Source of the DNA: Chinchilla lanigera
Lineage: Eukaryota; Chordata; Mammalia; Rodentia; Chinchillidae
DNA length: 64,000 bases
Direction of reading: 5' to 3'
Assembly: GCF_000276665.1 (NCBI RefSeq)
Contig: NW_004955477.1
Coordinates: 4,481,214-4,545,213 of the forward strand
Shown: piece after piece, positions 36,633-47,470 of the stretch
How positions within the stretch are numbered: the first letter of the stretch is position 1
Layout of the letters: each line of letters begins with the position of its first letter
Position numbers and translations under genes: made by a program
Notes under the pieces: model-generated
Seen by the model: the letters and a program-made list of their open reading frames with translations, nothing else
Databases searched by the model: none
Told to the model about the DNA's origin: nothing

Positions 36633-36768
36633 AGCTGGCTGTGGTGGGGCATGCCTGTGATCTCAGTACTTGCAAGGCAGAGGCAGGAGGATCACCATGA
36701 CTACACAGAAAGCTCAAAGCCAGCCTGAACTTTATAGTGAGAACCTGTCTCAAAAAAAAGGAAAAACT
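36633..36768 (+). mobile_element. B1 SINE
   Basis: A 7SL-derived short SINE: GGCTGTGGTGGGGCATGCCT, AAGGCAGAGGCAGGAGGATC, AAGCCAGCCTGAACTTTATA and AGAACCTGTCTC plus an A-rich tail. The target duplication TTCTAGCA lies before (about 36625) and after (about 36770) the element. Confidence 0.9.
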
Positions 36769-36814
36769 TTTCTAGCAACCCCAACTGTCTCCAAAGGTCT
36801 GCAATTTTATGACC

Positions 36815-37010
36815 TACAGGCCAAATGTAGCCTACAACCCATGTTTGTAAATAAAGTTTTATTGGTATATGGCCATGCCCATTCCGGTGTATCCTGTCTA
36901 TGGTCCCTTCATTATTCATAACATGGTAGAGATGCATTGTTGCCTGGGCTCTGAAGCTTAAGGTATTTATTATGAGCCTTGAGAACCCTGAAATGAGACC
37001 GTCTGGTAAG
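36815..37010 (+). mobile_element. hAT-like DNA transposon fossil
   Basis: CAGGCCAAATGTAGCCTACA, then GTAAATAAAGTTTTATTGG, ATATGGCCATGCCCATTC and TGCCTGGGCTCTGAAGCTTA match a widespread non-autonomous DNA element of placental mammals, which I attribute to the hAT superfamily. Family name not assigned. Confidence 0.6.
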
Positions 37011-37125
37011 GGAATGAACAGACTCTTCAGTAATCATAAGCTTTGACACTAGCAGAATGGACCAGCCCAGGACCACATCTACCTGTATGACAGTATCACT
37101 ATGTGCTTCTAAAAACCATGTCTTG

Positions 37126-37230
37126 GAGCTGGGGATTTAGCTCAGCAGCACAGCACCTGCCTGGCAAGTGCAAGGTCATGAGTTTAATTCCTGGTACCAG
37201 AAAAAAACAAAACAACAACAACAAAAAAAA
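37126..37230 (+). mobile_element. ID SINE, young-looking copy
   Basis: GAGCTGGGGATTTAGCTCAG, ACAGCACCTGCCTGGCAAG and AAGGTCATGAGTTTAATTCC are nearly the same as the copy at 2131. The tail is (AAC)n-rich. An imperfect target duplication (CATGTCTT and CATGTCCTT) flanks the element. Confidence 0.92.
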
Positions 37231-37330
37231 ATCATGTCCTTCCAGGACCCACCTAGATCACCACCCTAGATCAGAATCTCTAGTTGACAGGTCCAGCATG
37301 TGGGTTTGGGAAACAAATTAGCTCACAGCA
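37230..37330 (-). mobile_element. MER5A-like hAT trace
   Basis: GGACCCACCTAGATCACC, CAGAATCTCTAGTTGACAGG and CATGTGGGTTTGGGAAACAA resemble part of the reversed MER5A family. It is short and weak. Confidence 0.35.
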
Positions 37331-37656
37331 GTTCCATAATGATCTGCTTACTATCTGGTTTAAGTGAAGATACAATTGTTATTTCTCATTTTCAAGATGA
37401 AAAGGAGAGACTTCTGTGATGTATGTTGGTCAAAGATGGGGCCAGAGCTCAGCCTGAACAGCAGAGCCGACTATATTAGTCTACAACTGCTCTTCACAAC
37501 CTCTAAAATCCATGACCCTAAAAGTTCCAAATAAAATATAAAAATAAGCCTCAAAGGCAGCTTGCACATTTAGTGTATAATCTGGCAAATGCACATACTC
37601 TGGATTTAGTATGTTAAAGGAAGGCAGGCTATGTTTTCTAGGAACTAGGGCTGGTA

Positions 37657-37849
37657 CAGTGGTACTTCGGCTCACAAACTTGATTCTTTCCATGACTCTG
37701 GTCACAAACTGAGTTGGGCGAGAACTCAGTCAAATTCAATGTTTAGGTTCAATGTTGACCTTATGGTGAAATTTGACTCCGTTTTCATCCAGTTTGGTCT
37801 GTGACCAGAATTGTGGAGAGAATTGAGCTCATAAGCTGAGGTACCACTG
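37657..37849. mobile_element. Palindromic foldback MITE with TA duplication
   Basis: A 193-bp element bounded by TA dinucleotides (37655-37656 and 37850-37851). The left end reads CAGTGGTACTTCGGCTCA; the right end, reverse-complemented, reads CAGTGGTACCTCAGCTTA. The inverted similarity runs inward over most of each 95-bp arm, sharing TTCTGGTCACA/CTCTGGTCACA and AGTCAAATT segments, so the whole element can fold into one hairpin. TA targets and a CAGTGG start suit the Tc1/mariner-pogo (Tigger) group of non-autonomous elements. No transposase is encoded. Confidence 0.85.
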
Positions 37850-37865
37850 TATAAGAGTGGGCACA

Positions 37866-37955
37866 TTCATTTGCTCATTCATTCAGTGAACATTACTAAG
37901 TATTGGCATCAGATAAGATAGGTCTGTAACCAAGAACAAGATAGTGTGACCTGTA
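37866..37955 (-). mobile_element. L2 3' end fragment
   Basis: TTCATTTGCTCATTCATTCA, GTGAACATTACTAAGTATTG and ACCAAGAACAAGATAG correspond to the reversed 3' end of L2. It starts 15 bp after the MITE. Confidence 0.6.
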
Positions 37956-39415
37956 TTTCTATGTCTTCAGCGGGGGATATAAGCCTGAGGAAGTACCATC
38001 AAGGTATTATTCTTAAGCACATGCCAAAAAAATGTCTGAGGCGGTGATGGCCAAGCTTTTAGCATTTGCGATGATACAAACAGCCTGCTGTGCACACTTT
38101 CCATAGGTTCACCACCACTGGCTCTGAGGTATCTTCTGCTGTACTCAAAAATAGGGATAAATGTAAACACTGCTATTTTGGCACCACCAAAAGGAACTGA
38201 TGCCTAACTGATGATTTTCTCTCTTATTCCTTCATTGAAGCTTGGAAGCACACAAGTATTGATGCTTTGCCTATGCCATGTCCTACCACAACACTGGCCA
38301 CAATCGATGTTGGGTAAGTGGACAGTTCCGCCTCAGCTGTGGGACTCTCTCTCCATGGGGTCAATGGGCTTCTGCTGAATGGGTTTGGATGTGATGCAGC
38401 AAAGAACACAGTTCTTCTGAGAGTATCCCATGCTTATGCTGCACTTGAGCACTTGGCAGGCACACTAGGGAACCCACAGGCACGCTGCAGCACCATTGCT
38501 GAGTAGGCAAGCCAGTTGGATGAGTCTGGTTCTTATCTGTGTCCAGTGTGCACTATCCCTTTCCCACTTCTTGTCCCCAGCTACCAGGCTCAGGGTGAGG
38601 CTGGCTGTGCATATCTGCTCTCTTCCCTCTCATGTGTCCTCCCTCTGAGGTCTCAGCCTTGTAGCCCTTTATTCTGTGCTGGACCGCCCAGCCTGTGTTC
38701 CCAGCCAGCCCAGTGTCCGATGGGAAATGGGCCTAGGATTCAATTTCTCTTCCCTGACTGCTGATCACAAAGGGCTCCCTCCTCCAGTTTCCAGCACATT
38801 TTCTCCTCTGTAGCTTCTGTTTCCCTGATCCCAAGTCTGCTCTGGCCGCGGGGATCTCTGTTCCTCACCCTGCAGTGAAAACTCAAACCTGATGACAGCT
38901 CTGTTTTTAAGTAAAGAAAACAGGCTTCTGCTAGAGAACTGAAATGAACTGAAGAATGCAGGGCTGGGCCAGGTGAGTCTCCTTTTCACAAGAACAAAAG
39001 GAGAAAGTCAGTGTTGTTTTTTATTTTTAATTGAAAATCCAATCAGCCACTTGCAAGAACTAAAACAGTTTTAAAAGTTAAAGCTCAAGTCCTCTGAAGA
39101 AGCAGGTGAATCCCTATAGATGTAAAGGTGGAAAATGAATCATTCAAAATCCAGTGCCTGGTCCCAGAGGCAGGCATCAGTGGAGCTTCCCACTAACCTG
39201 CACCTCCCTCAGGTTCCAATCCTGCCTCATCCCTGGAATTTCCCCCAAAATTTCAATGAGGTTGTGTTTCCTCTTCATTTATATATTCATGCCAGGGACA
39301 TTTTCTGAGACACCTACCCCACACCAGTGCTGGGTTAAGGATGCAAAGTAAAGCAAAAGTATTTTTAGCATAGTATGATGTGTTGGCTCAGGTTCCCCAC
39401 TCTCAGCAGTCAATG
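37956..39415. other. Unique non-coding sequence
   Basis: No gene was recognised. Open frames of up to 82 codons near 38516-38764 sit in a more GC-rich patch but show no family resemblance. Confidence 0.4.
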
Positions 39416-39419
39416 AGTT

Positions 39420-40380
39420 CCATCTAAAGTTTTGTTTTCTTTTGTTTTGTTCTTTGGTAGGCACTGTAAATAGGATTATTTTCAGTATTTTTAAATAACT
39501 CATAGTGTATAGAAATGCTCCTGACTTGTGCATGTTGATTTTTGTAACCCACAAGCACACTGAATCCACTTATTAGTATAATAGGTTTTTGGTGGGATCA
39601 TTAGGATTTTCTAGCTATATGATCAAGTCCTCTGCAAACAGTGACAGTTGAACTTGTATCTTTCTGACTTGGATGCCTTTGCTCCTTTTTCATGCCTACG
39701 TGCACTAACAAGGATTTCTAGTACCCTGTTGAGCAGAAGTGGCGGAGATGAACATTGCTGTCCTGTGCCTGATCTGAGAGGAGGATCCTTTAACTTTTCA
39801 TTGTTCAGTGGGATGGGAACTTGGGCTTCTCATAAAAGATGGTATGTTCTTCTTCCTATACCTAATTTTTCAATTATTTTATTACAAAAGGATTTTGGGG
39901 GGTTTCAAAGCTTTTTCTGCATCTGTTCAGATGGTCATGTGGGTTTTGTCCATTCTGTTAATTATAGCTCCTTTTATCTCTTACTTTCCACTTGCCTGGA
40001 ATATCTTTTTGCATCTCTTCACTTTTAATCTCTGTCTTTAAATTGGAGTGAGTCTCTTATATGAATCACCTACTTGCGTCTTGTTTTTTAATCCACTCTA
40101 CCACTATATTCAGACATCTTCTGACTAGAGAATTTCATCCATTTATTCGAGCTATTTATTGATAGGTAAAGACTTATAATGTGATTTGGTTCATTGTTTT
40201 CGATTGTTTTATAGACCCTTTGCTCCTATCTTTCCTTCTGAAATTCTTTCAGGATTAAATGAGTATTATGCTTTGATTCCTTATCTTTTTGATTCCTCAC
40301 TTTTTATGTATCTACTATAGGTTTTCGCTTTGTTTTGCTTTTGGTTCCTGTGAAGTTTTCATAAGACACATATTACAGTG
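39420..40380 (-). pseudogene. L1 fragment, ORF2 internally deleted
   Basis: On the plus strand, CTGTAAATAGGATTATTTTC, GGTTTTTGGTGGGATCATTA, CTGCAAACAGTGACAG, AGTACCCTGTTGAGCAGAAG and TTTTTCTGCATCTGTTCAGA are the antisense of the L1 ORF2 reverse transcriptase region. From about 39970 the text jumps to the antisense of the upstream endonuclease region (TCTTTTTGCATCTCTTCACT, GAGTGAGTCTCTTATATG, GTCTTGTTTTTTAATCCACT) and then to L1-like text ending near CATAAGACACATATTACAG. The intervening ORF2 part is missing, so this is a dead, internally deleted L1 copy. Confidence 0.75.
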
Positions 40381-40624
40381 TGGTTATTTTTCATCCTTCT
40401 CATTTCGACCCTACTTCAACCCTACTTCGGTCTATACGTGGACTCAAGCCCAACCATAAGGACAAATAATAGGGAGGAGAGACAAGGCTCTAAGTATTTA
40501 ACTGGGGCAGAAGAGAGAGCCAAGCACCATGAGTTCAGGTGTCTCCATCACACTCCCTCAGTTTCTCATAGCTGCCTCATTTTCTTCCTATCTCCCCTGT
40601 CCTTTTATTAGCAGATACAGGAAA

Positions 40625-41010
40625 AGTTTTATGTTTTCTTGTATCTCAGCCAATGGTGTTCACAGGACACTTCCTACACCATGATCTTTAATCTGATTAA
40701 TAGGCCTAAACTACATTTTTATTTCCTCCTGTCTTGTCCTATTTCTGTTCTATCAATCAAATCGCTATGGAGAAAGTAACCAAACTAACAGGAGCTTACT
40801 CTTCCCCAATTCACATATCCTGATTCCATTTATCTTGCTGTTGCCCTTTTACCTTACTGCTTTCAAGGATTACATGAACACTCACATGTGTTAAATTAGG
40901 GGAAAATGCAGCCTTATAAGAGGGATTTATCATTTGCATAAAATACTACTATCTAACAGCTTTGTAAACCATTGCAGAAAAGTTAGGGCTTAAGCATGCA
41001 GGTCAAGGCT
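40625..41010. repeat. Direct duplication A, copy 1
   Basis: 386 bp, from AGTTTTATGTTTTCTTGTAT to GCATGCAGGTCAAGGCT, repeated in the same orientation at 42079-42485. By eye the two copies agree at about 95 percent of positions apart from one short insertion in copy 2. I recognise no known repeat family in it, and neither end has TG...CA. Confidence 0.9.
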
Positions 41011-42078
41011 GCCTTAGCACACACAGCAAATATCTTCCTGGAACACTCAATGTAGGTCAAGAGTATTGTAGTTTGGACCATGATTGAAATACAAAAGGAT
41101 CTGGATTTTTAAAAAAATCAACTCAGTAGTAAGATGTTTCCTGTAGTGATGCATGCTTATAGGAATATGAATTATTTGCAAAGGTAGCTCCAAGTTTAAA
41201 TTGTTATAATTTCTCTTAAGCAATTTCTAGCTGACTGACAGCTTGTCTTTCTGTACGAGTGACCCTTAAACCCTATGACCTTGATTACCACAGATGATTG
41301 GATAAGTGATGGAGGTTCAATTCAAGGTTAGCCAATCAATTTGTAAACAGAGGCAGAATGACTGAGTTAATTAGTTCTGAGAGACCAGTCAAGAAGGAGA
41401 TGTAGGCTGAGGTCTGCTTGCAAAAAAACTGACAGCAAAGACCGTATGGATAAGAGGGAACACCTGTACATACTGAATTTTAAATCCAAGAAATACTCTT
41501 TTCTAATCATCTGCTTACTTCCACATATGCATTTCTCTACCTTCTAGTCAAACAGCTGCCCTTGCTGGAGATACACCACAAGCATCCAGTGGCCTGTTTT
41601 CTCCCTATCTTTCTTAACATAAGAATTTTTTCCAGGCTGTCAGCTTCCCTCACTCTGTCCCTTTTCTTCTTTCTTTTAAATTTACCAGCTGTTCATCACT
41701 AGCCTCTGGAGAAGGCTTCAGGGACACATGCCAATTATCTTCCGAGAAGAAGGCCAGCTACTCATGGTGAGAATTTCCAAGGCTTAGTGCCCTCATGCCC
41801 TAGTTATAATTAACACAATTTTCAAGTTCAAAGAAGTTTATGTAAAGGACTATATGACCAAAATGTATAAGATAATCCAGGCTTCAATTATTCTGTTCAG
41901 TTTGCAACCAACTTAATTTTATTTTTGTTCCAAAAAGAATTCCCTTCCTTCAGCTGAGGATCAGAGGATAAGTATAGACCCAGAGAAAAATCTTAAAGAG
42001 CTTGTAGTCTAGTGGAAAGTAAAATAAGTACACACGTTAGTCAGGATTCTTGGGGTTACAAGTGATAGATACAAGATC
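41011..42078. other. Spacer between duplication A copies
   Basis: About 1.07 kb of sequence without a recognisable gene or repeat, present once. If duplication A arose as a tandem event, this would be the single-copy part of the duplicated unit. Confidence 0.4.
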
Positions 42079-42485
42079 AGTTTTATGTTTTCTTGTATCC
42101 TAGCCAATTGTGTTCACAGGATACTTCCTACACCATGATCTTTAATCTGATTAATAGGCCTGAGCTACATTTTTTTTTGTTTTATATTTATTTTTATTTC
42201 CTCCTGTCTTGTCCTATTTCTGTTCTATCAATCAAATCACTATGGAGAAAGTAATCAAACTAACAGGAGCTTACTCTTCCCCAATTCACATATCCTGATT
42301 CCATTTATCTTGCTGTTGCCCTTTTACCTTACTGCTTTCAAGGATTACATGAACACTCACACGTTTTAAATTAGGTAAAAATGCAACCTTGTAAGAGGGA
42401 TTAATCATTTGTATAAAATCCTACTATCTAACAGCTTTGTAAACCATTGCAGAAAAGTTGGGGCTTAAGCATGCAGGTCAAGGCT
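42079..42485. repeat. Direct duplication A, copy 2
   Basis: Same orientation as copy 1, 1454 bp downstream. It carries an extra T-rich segment (about 20 bp, near 42171-42191) that resembles a local duplication of neighbouring TTTATTT text. Beyond CAAGGCT the copies diverge abruptly. Confidence 0.9.
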
Positions 42486-42909
42486 ATACTAGCCTGGACA
42501 AAGAAGGGAATAGGTATTGGTTTAAGAGTCCAAGGGTAGAGTAAAGAATCAGACCACCAGGATGGCAGAATTCATTGAAAAGCAAAACTGGGTACTTCTG
42601 AGCTCTCCCCCTGCACACACCACTACGGCTTAACTTTTTGTCAGTAAAGTGGGAGAATGTCTACATTAGAGGGTTGGAGTAAACATCAAATTTCAGAAAT
42701 CTCAAAGCAGTGTGGAGAATGATGCAAGATAGGAGCTCGATAAATTTCTCCCATTTCCCTTTACAGACATCCCACAGTACTTGTGAAACACTGGGGCCAA
42801 GCTGCAAGCATACTCAAAACATGCAATGTGTTACTGGGCATGCTTTAGGTGGGATAAAATGGAAAACCAAAAAGTAGGGGGACTTTTGAGTGACTGGGGA
42901 GAATCTTTC
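42486..42909. other. Unique non-coding sequence
   Basis: No gene or repeat was recognised. Confidence 0.4.
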
Positions 42910-42911
42910 GG

Positions 42912-43033
42912 GTGTGTTATAGTTTATCCTGGAATGTCCCTCCAAAGGCCTACATGTTCAAAGCTTCACTGTCGGTTGTTGGCATTATTGGGAGGTGGTA
43001 AAATCTTTAGTAAATACTCTCCAGTTGGAAGAG
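42912..43033 (+). mobile_element. MaLR LTR, 5' part only
   Basis: GTGTTATAGTTTATCCTGGA, ATGTCCCTCCAAAGGCCTAC, ATGTTCAAAGCTTCACTG and TGGGAGGTGGTAAAATC follow the first third of a sense MaLR LTR. It stops exactly where the ERVL LTR begins, so the rest was lost or displaced. Confidence 0.65.
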
Positions 43034-43551
43034 GTATATCTTAGAGTTCTCTAGAGGAACAGGTTCAATATAAAACATATGTACAATTTAACAAGGAATT
43101 TAGGAAAAGGGCCTACAGGGTCAGAATTGGAGGAATTCCAGTGGCTGTGTGCTGGATTAGAGGCAGAGAATCCAAAATGGCCATCAGTGCCCTGCAAAGC
43201 CAGAGGACCAAGAGTAGCCAAAGGTTAAAGTCCTGGAAGCTCACAGAGTCACTAGTGCAAAGTCTGTATTGGAAAGTTGAAGAGTCCATACTGGGAGCCT
43301 GATGAAACCAGAGATCAGCATCCAAGAGCAATGACAAAGACTGGGCATCCTCCCAAGAAAAGGAAACATTTCCCTTTCTTTCCTTCTTCATTCTGTTAAA
43401 GCTGTAAGCCTATTGGCTGTTTCTATCTACATCCAGGGTAAATGTTCCACTCTGTTTTCTGATCTACATGTCAATCATCCACAGATACACCCAGAATTTA
43501 CTAATCTGCTAGGTGGTTCTTACTCAAGTCAACTTGACATAACATATCACA
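43034..43551 (-). mobile_element. ERVL-type LTR (MLT2/MT2-like), 3' LTR
   Basis: Read on the minus strand the LTR begins TGTGATATGTTATGTCAAGT and ends near CTCTAGAGAACTCTAAG, the layout of the LTRs of ERVL elements. It lies directly downstream of minus-strand ERVL pol and so is its 3' LTR. No matching 5' LTR was recognised upstream. Confidence 0.75.
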
Positions 43552-44247
43552 ATTAATGAACCCACCCCAGCCCTTGCCAACTTGACAACCAGACACATCT
43601 CCCTAAACCACACTTAGTCTCAAAATAAATAGAAAGTTCACTATATGTAGTTTCAAAATAAATACTTACACCTAATATGATACAACTATCCTGCATATAA
43701 ACAAAAATGTACTAATTCCCTCCCTAAATACAAAGCAAAGTTTTTTCTTTGGGTGATGCTTACTCTTCTCCTGATATTCCATCAATTAAATATAATGTAG
43801 ATTTAATAATATTTAAGTCCCGATATTGAATAGGCCAGCATTATGCTATAAACATATCTTCTTAATACATGTATGCACATTAACAAAATAGGAAGGAAAT
43901 ACTCATAACAAATACAATCTTCATTTCTATAACTGGTCATGTGGTCATCACTGGTGTTTATAACTATCTTTTTATTCCACTCATCTATATTCCCTAGGCC
44001 TTCAGCAAGCATCTTGGTACTTTACTGGGTAGGGAGACCCATACTAGTATCATATTTCTAAAGGTTCTGCGACATTTGTCATCTTTCCTGGATTACAATG
44101 TTATAGTTTCCTACTAACTTTAATAGAAGGGTATGGTAATACTCATAGGTGTCCTAGTAGATCTCCTGCACTTTATCTATATTCTTCCTTACCTCTATTG
44201 TGGAGTATTAGTCCAATATCCTCTGATAGTCTAGATAAATTACCCCC
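43552..44247 (-). pseudogene. ERVL pol C-terminal region, decayed
   Basis: Minus-strand sequence between integrase and the 3' LTR. It has the order of an ERVL pol end and shows no env gene, which fits ERVL, a group without env. The part at 44027-44247 occurs a second time at 45832-46052 inside the RNase H region. Stops and frameshifts interrupt it. Confidence 0.7.
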
Positions 44248-44249
44248 AT

Positions 44250-45030
44250 CAACATCAGAACTCTCTTTTTAGTTTGTTTAGAGAGGAATGAGGAGCACAA
44301 AACGTCCAAGGGCAAGATTAGCTCCCAGTTCAATGGAATCATTGTTGTGCTTCCTGGTATAAGCTTTTCCCTTTCTGGAACTCAGATTTCTTGGCCAGCA
44401 GAGCCTAAGATTACAGAGACAGAAAACAAAAATTTTGCTAGTGAGTCACTAGGAGTAGTGATAGTGATACCATTCCGATTTCTACCCCTTGATTCCTGGA
44501 CCCATGAATCCTGGCTCTGGCAGAAACAGTACCACATAATGAATGCAGAGTCAAATCCTATGCAGTCTTCTGGAGACCCTTGCTCCTTCTCTTCAAGGTA
44601 CTTTCTTCTAGCTGGCACTGTGACTGCATCTTCAAAGGTGCCACTTTTCTATTAGTACAGTTGCTTCTGGATAGTAGGGAAAATGATAAGGCCAGTAAAT
44701 TCTATGAGCAGTACCCCCATCACCACACATCTTTGGCCATGAAGTATACTCCTCGGTCAGAAGCAATGCTATGTGGAATACTATGACAATGCAAGAGGCT
44801 TTCTGTTATTCGTTGGATGTTGATTATAGCAGAAGTAGGTGCAAGTATTAGTCCATATCTGGACTGTCTATTCAAGAAAGGACAAATCCCTGCCTTTCCT
44901 GGATGGAAGCAGTCCAATATAATCAACCAGCCACCACATCATGGTCCAGTCTTACTCTGGGGAGTGGTGCTATATCGTGGATTTAGTGTTGGTCTCTGCT
45001 GCTGGCAGATTCGGCAGTGGCTGTAGCTAT
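44250..45030 (-). pseudogene. ERVL integrase remnant, frameshifted
   Basis: A VDYIG-like start of the catalytic core lies near 44930 in one frame, while the following core, with the SDRG that carries the second catalytic Asp (codon 44756-44758), continues in another frame. A frameshift therefore lies between about 44925 and 44880. The enzyme would have joined viral DNA to the host chromosome; this copy is non-functional. Confidence 0.8.
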
Positions 45031-46240
45031 CTCAGCTTTGGTGTGTGCATAACCCCCATTCCTAGCACCATGACCACTTGTTCATGAGCCCATTGGGCAA
45101 TGACAGAGGTGGCTGCGGAAAAAGGCTGACTGCTAGCCTCAGAATGAGTCATCCTATCCATTTGATTACTAAAGTCCTCTTCTCTTGAGGTCACCTTTAG
45201 GATAACATTGACATGGGATACAAATACTTTCACATCCACATCTCTTCCCCAAATGTCTTTCTCACCAATTTTCTACTCATGTTCCTTACAAGTCCTTGAT
45301 CATCCAGCCAGACCATTGGCTATAGCCCATAAATTGGCATACAGTTACATATCTGCTCATTTTTTTCTTCCCATCAAAATGTATGATCAGGTGCTCTGCC
45401 TGCACTTCTGCCCACCATGAAGAGTTCCCTTCACCACTATCCTCTAGGGATGCCCTAGAAAGGGGCTATAGCGCTGCAGCTTTCAAGTGCTACATACATA
45501 ACAAGCAGAACCATCCTTAAGCCAGGTCCTAGTCATTTTGTCTTCTGTTAATTGTTCATAGGGTATAGCACCTGAGGCTGTAGGTATATGCTGTGGGACA
45601 GAAGGCAATATAATATGGGCCTGTAGGCCACTTGTTCATGTAACTTACTTGTACCTTCAGGACCTGCTCAGGTTCAATCACATATATACATACTTCTGTT
45701 TGATGATGACCTATTACTGTGCGTGCCCAAGTTTATGATTTGGTGGGTCACAGAGCACCAAGTTCATGATGGGCAGCTCAGGTTGCATGATAACCTGGTG
45801 TCCCATGTAGCTATCTCAGCCAAATTTTTGGGGGTAGGGTGACCCATACTAGTATCATGTCTCTAAAGGTTCTGGGACATTTGTCATCTTTCCTGGATTA
45901 AAATGTTATAGTTTCCTACTAACTTTAATATAAGGGTATGGTAATACTCGTAAGTGTCCCAGTAGACATCCTGCACTCTATCTATATTCTTCCTTACCTC
46001 TATTGTGGAGTAATAGTCCAATTTCCTCTGATAGTCTAGATAAATTAGCCCCTAAAGGGGTAATTTTCATTACCATTATCACTAAGGCCCAGTACAGGGC
46101 AGAAGCTGTTTTTCAAAGTGCAAGTAGTCTGTAGATGATAGCAGACCCTTGCTCAACAATCCTAAGGACACTGTGATTCACCTATGAGAGGCTGTCAGAG
46201 GCTCCAAACAGCATTCCTTTATGCCACTTATACCTCAAGT
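45031..46240 (-). pseudogene. ERVL RNase H/connection remnant with insertion
   Basis: The minus frame at 45140-45239 (FVSHVN, then NQMDRM) is the end of the RNase H domain and leads into the integrase zinc-binding region. Upstream, RNase H text stops after an FEKQLL-like motif near 46080 and resumes with QPELPIM near 45780. Between them sits a displaced copy of the pol C-terminal segment (45832-46052). The domain is destroyed by this and by stops. Confidence 0.75.
45832..46052 (-). repeat. Displaced copy of ERVL pol 3' segment
   Basis: About 220 bp with roughly 92 percent identity by eye to 44027-44247, same orientation, 1805 bp apart. GGTTCTGGGACATTTGTCAT and ACTTTAATATAAGGGTATGG are shared marks. 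The copy at 44027 is in its expected place at the end of pol; this one interrupts the RNase H region. Confidence 0.85.
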
Positions 46241-47210
46241 ACTATTAGATCTGCTGGATCATATGGCCCAAGTGGCAAAACAATCTGTACAGAAGCCTGG
46301 ACCGTTACAGAGCCTTCTCTTGTTCTGGGACCTACACAAAATGAGCAACTTTCCAAATCACTTGGTAAATGGGCCAAAGAAATACACCCAAGTGAGGAAA
46401 ATTTTGCCTCCAAAATCTAAATTTGCCCATTAGGCACTATGCCTCTTTTTTAGTTGTAGGAGAGGCTAACAACTTGTCCTTCACTTTAGAAAGGATATCT
46501 CTGCATATCCTCACACCTCCGGACCCCTAGAATTTTCACTGAGGTACAGAGACCTTGAATTTTAGTTTGATTTATTTCCCATCCTCTGGCCCCCGAATGC
46601 TTTACCAGCAATTCCAGAGTGATTGCTACCTCCTGATCGCTTGTTCCAATCAGCATAACATCATCAATATAATGGACTACTGTGAAATCTTATAGAAAAC
46701 AAAGATGATCAAGATGCTTGTGATCTAAGATGTGACACAGGGTTGGAGAGTTGATAATCCCCTGGGTAGGATAGTAAAGATCTATTGGGAGCCTTGCCAA
46801 CTGAAACTGAATTGCTTCTACTGGGCCTTATGGACAGGTATGGAAAAAAGTATTTGCCAAGTAAATAGCTACATACCAGGTACCAGGAGATTTGTCAATC
46901 TGCTCAAGCAAGAAAACCACAAATGGTCCAGCAGCTGCTATTGGAGTCAGCACTTGATTAAGCTTATGCTAGTCTACCATCATTCTCCAAAATCCATCTA
47001 TCTTCTGCTCAGGCCAAATAGGAGTAAATGGGGATGGGTGGGAACCACAACCCTGCATTTTTCACATCCTTGATGGTGGCTCCAATCACTGCAGTTCTTC
47101 TAGGGATGTGATATTGTTTTTGGTTTACTATTTTCCCAGGTAGAGACAATTCTAATGGCTTCCATTTGGCCTTTTCCACTATAATAACTCTCATACTACA
47201 GATAAGCTAA
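46241..47210 (-). pseudogene. ERVL reverse transcriptase remnant
   Basis: The catalytic YIDD box is intact on the minus strand (codons 46671-46660), preceded by VH and followed by VMLIG. Upstream there is an RT start segment near 47140-47030 with IGATIKD. Motif A, expected as AIDLANAFF, reads AIYLANTFF: the codon at 46863-46861 is TAC (Tyr), so the catalytic Asp seems lost. Further stops occur. It is a dead retroviral polymerase relic. Confidence 0.85.
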
Positions 47211-47219
47211 CAAATATGG

Positions 47220-47470
47220 AGATGCTGCTGAGTGTTATTGTTGCATTTTCCCAGTTATGAATTCTGGAACTGGAAAAATGAACACAGGATGGATTCAGGG
47301 ACCCACTGAACCCACTGTGAGTTGGACCTTGGCAAAACTCCATTGACCACCTTACCTCCATAAGCCCCTACTTTTACTGGAGGGCCACGAGGCATTTTTT
47401 GATTCTCTGGGATAGGATTACTTCAGAACCAGTGTCTACCAGTCCCCCAAATGTCCAATCATTTCTTTTT
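47220..47470 (-). pseudogene. ERVL protease remnant
   Basis: The aspartic protease active-site triad DTG (codons 47436-47428, minus) sits in the context LVDTGSEVIL and lies directly upstream of RT, as in ERVL. The surrounding frame is broken, so no protease is made. Confidence 0.8.

Noticed and set aside
38040..38130. A further hAT-like trace (GGCGGTGATGGCCAAGC)
   Set aside because: Similarity to a known non-autonomous element is too short and uncertain to annotate.
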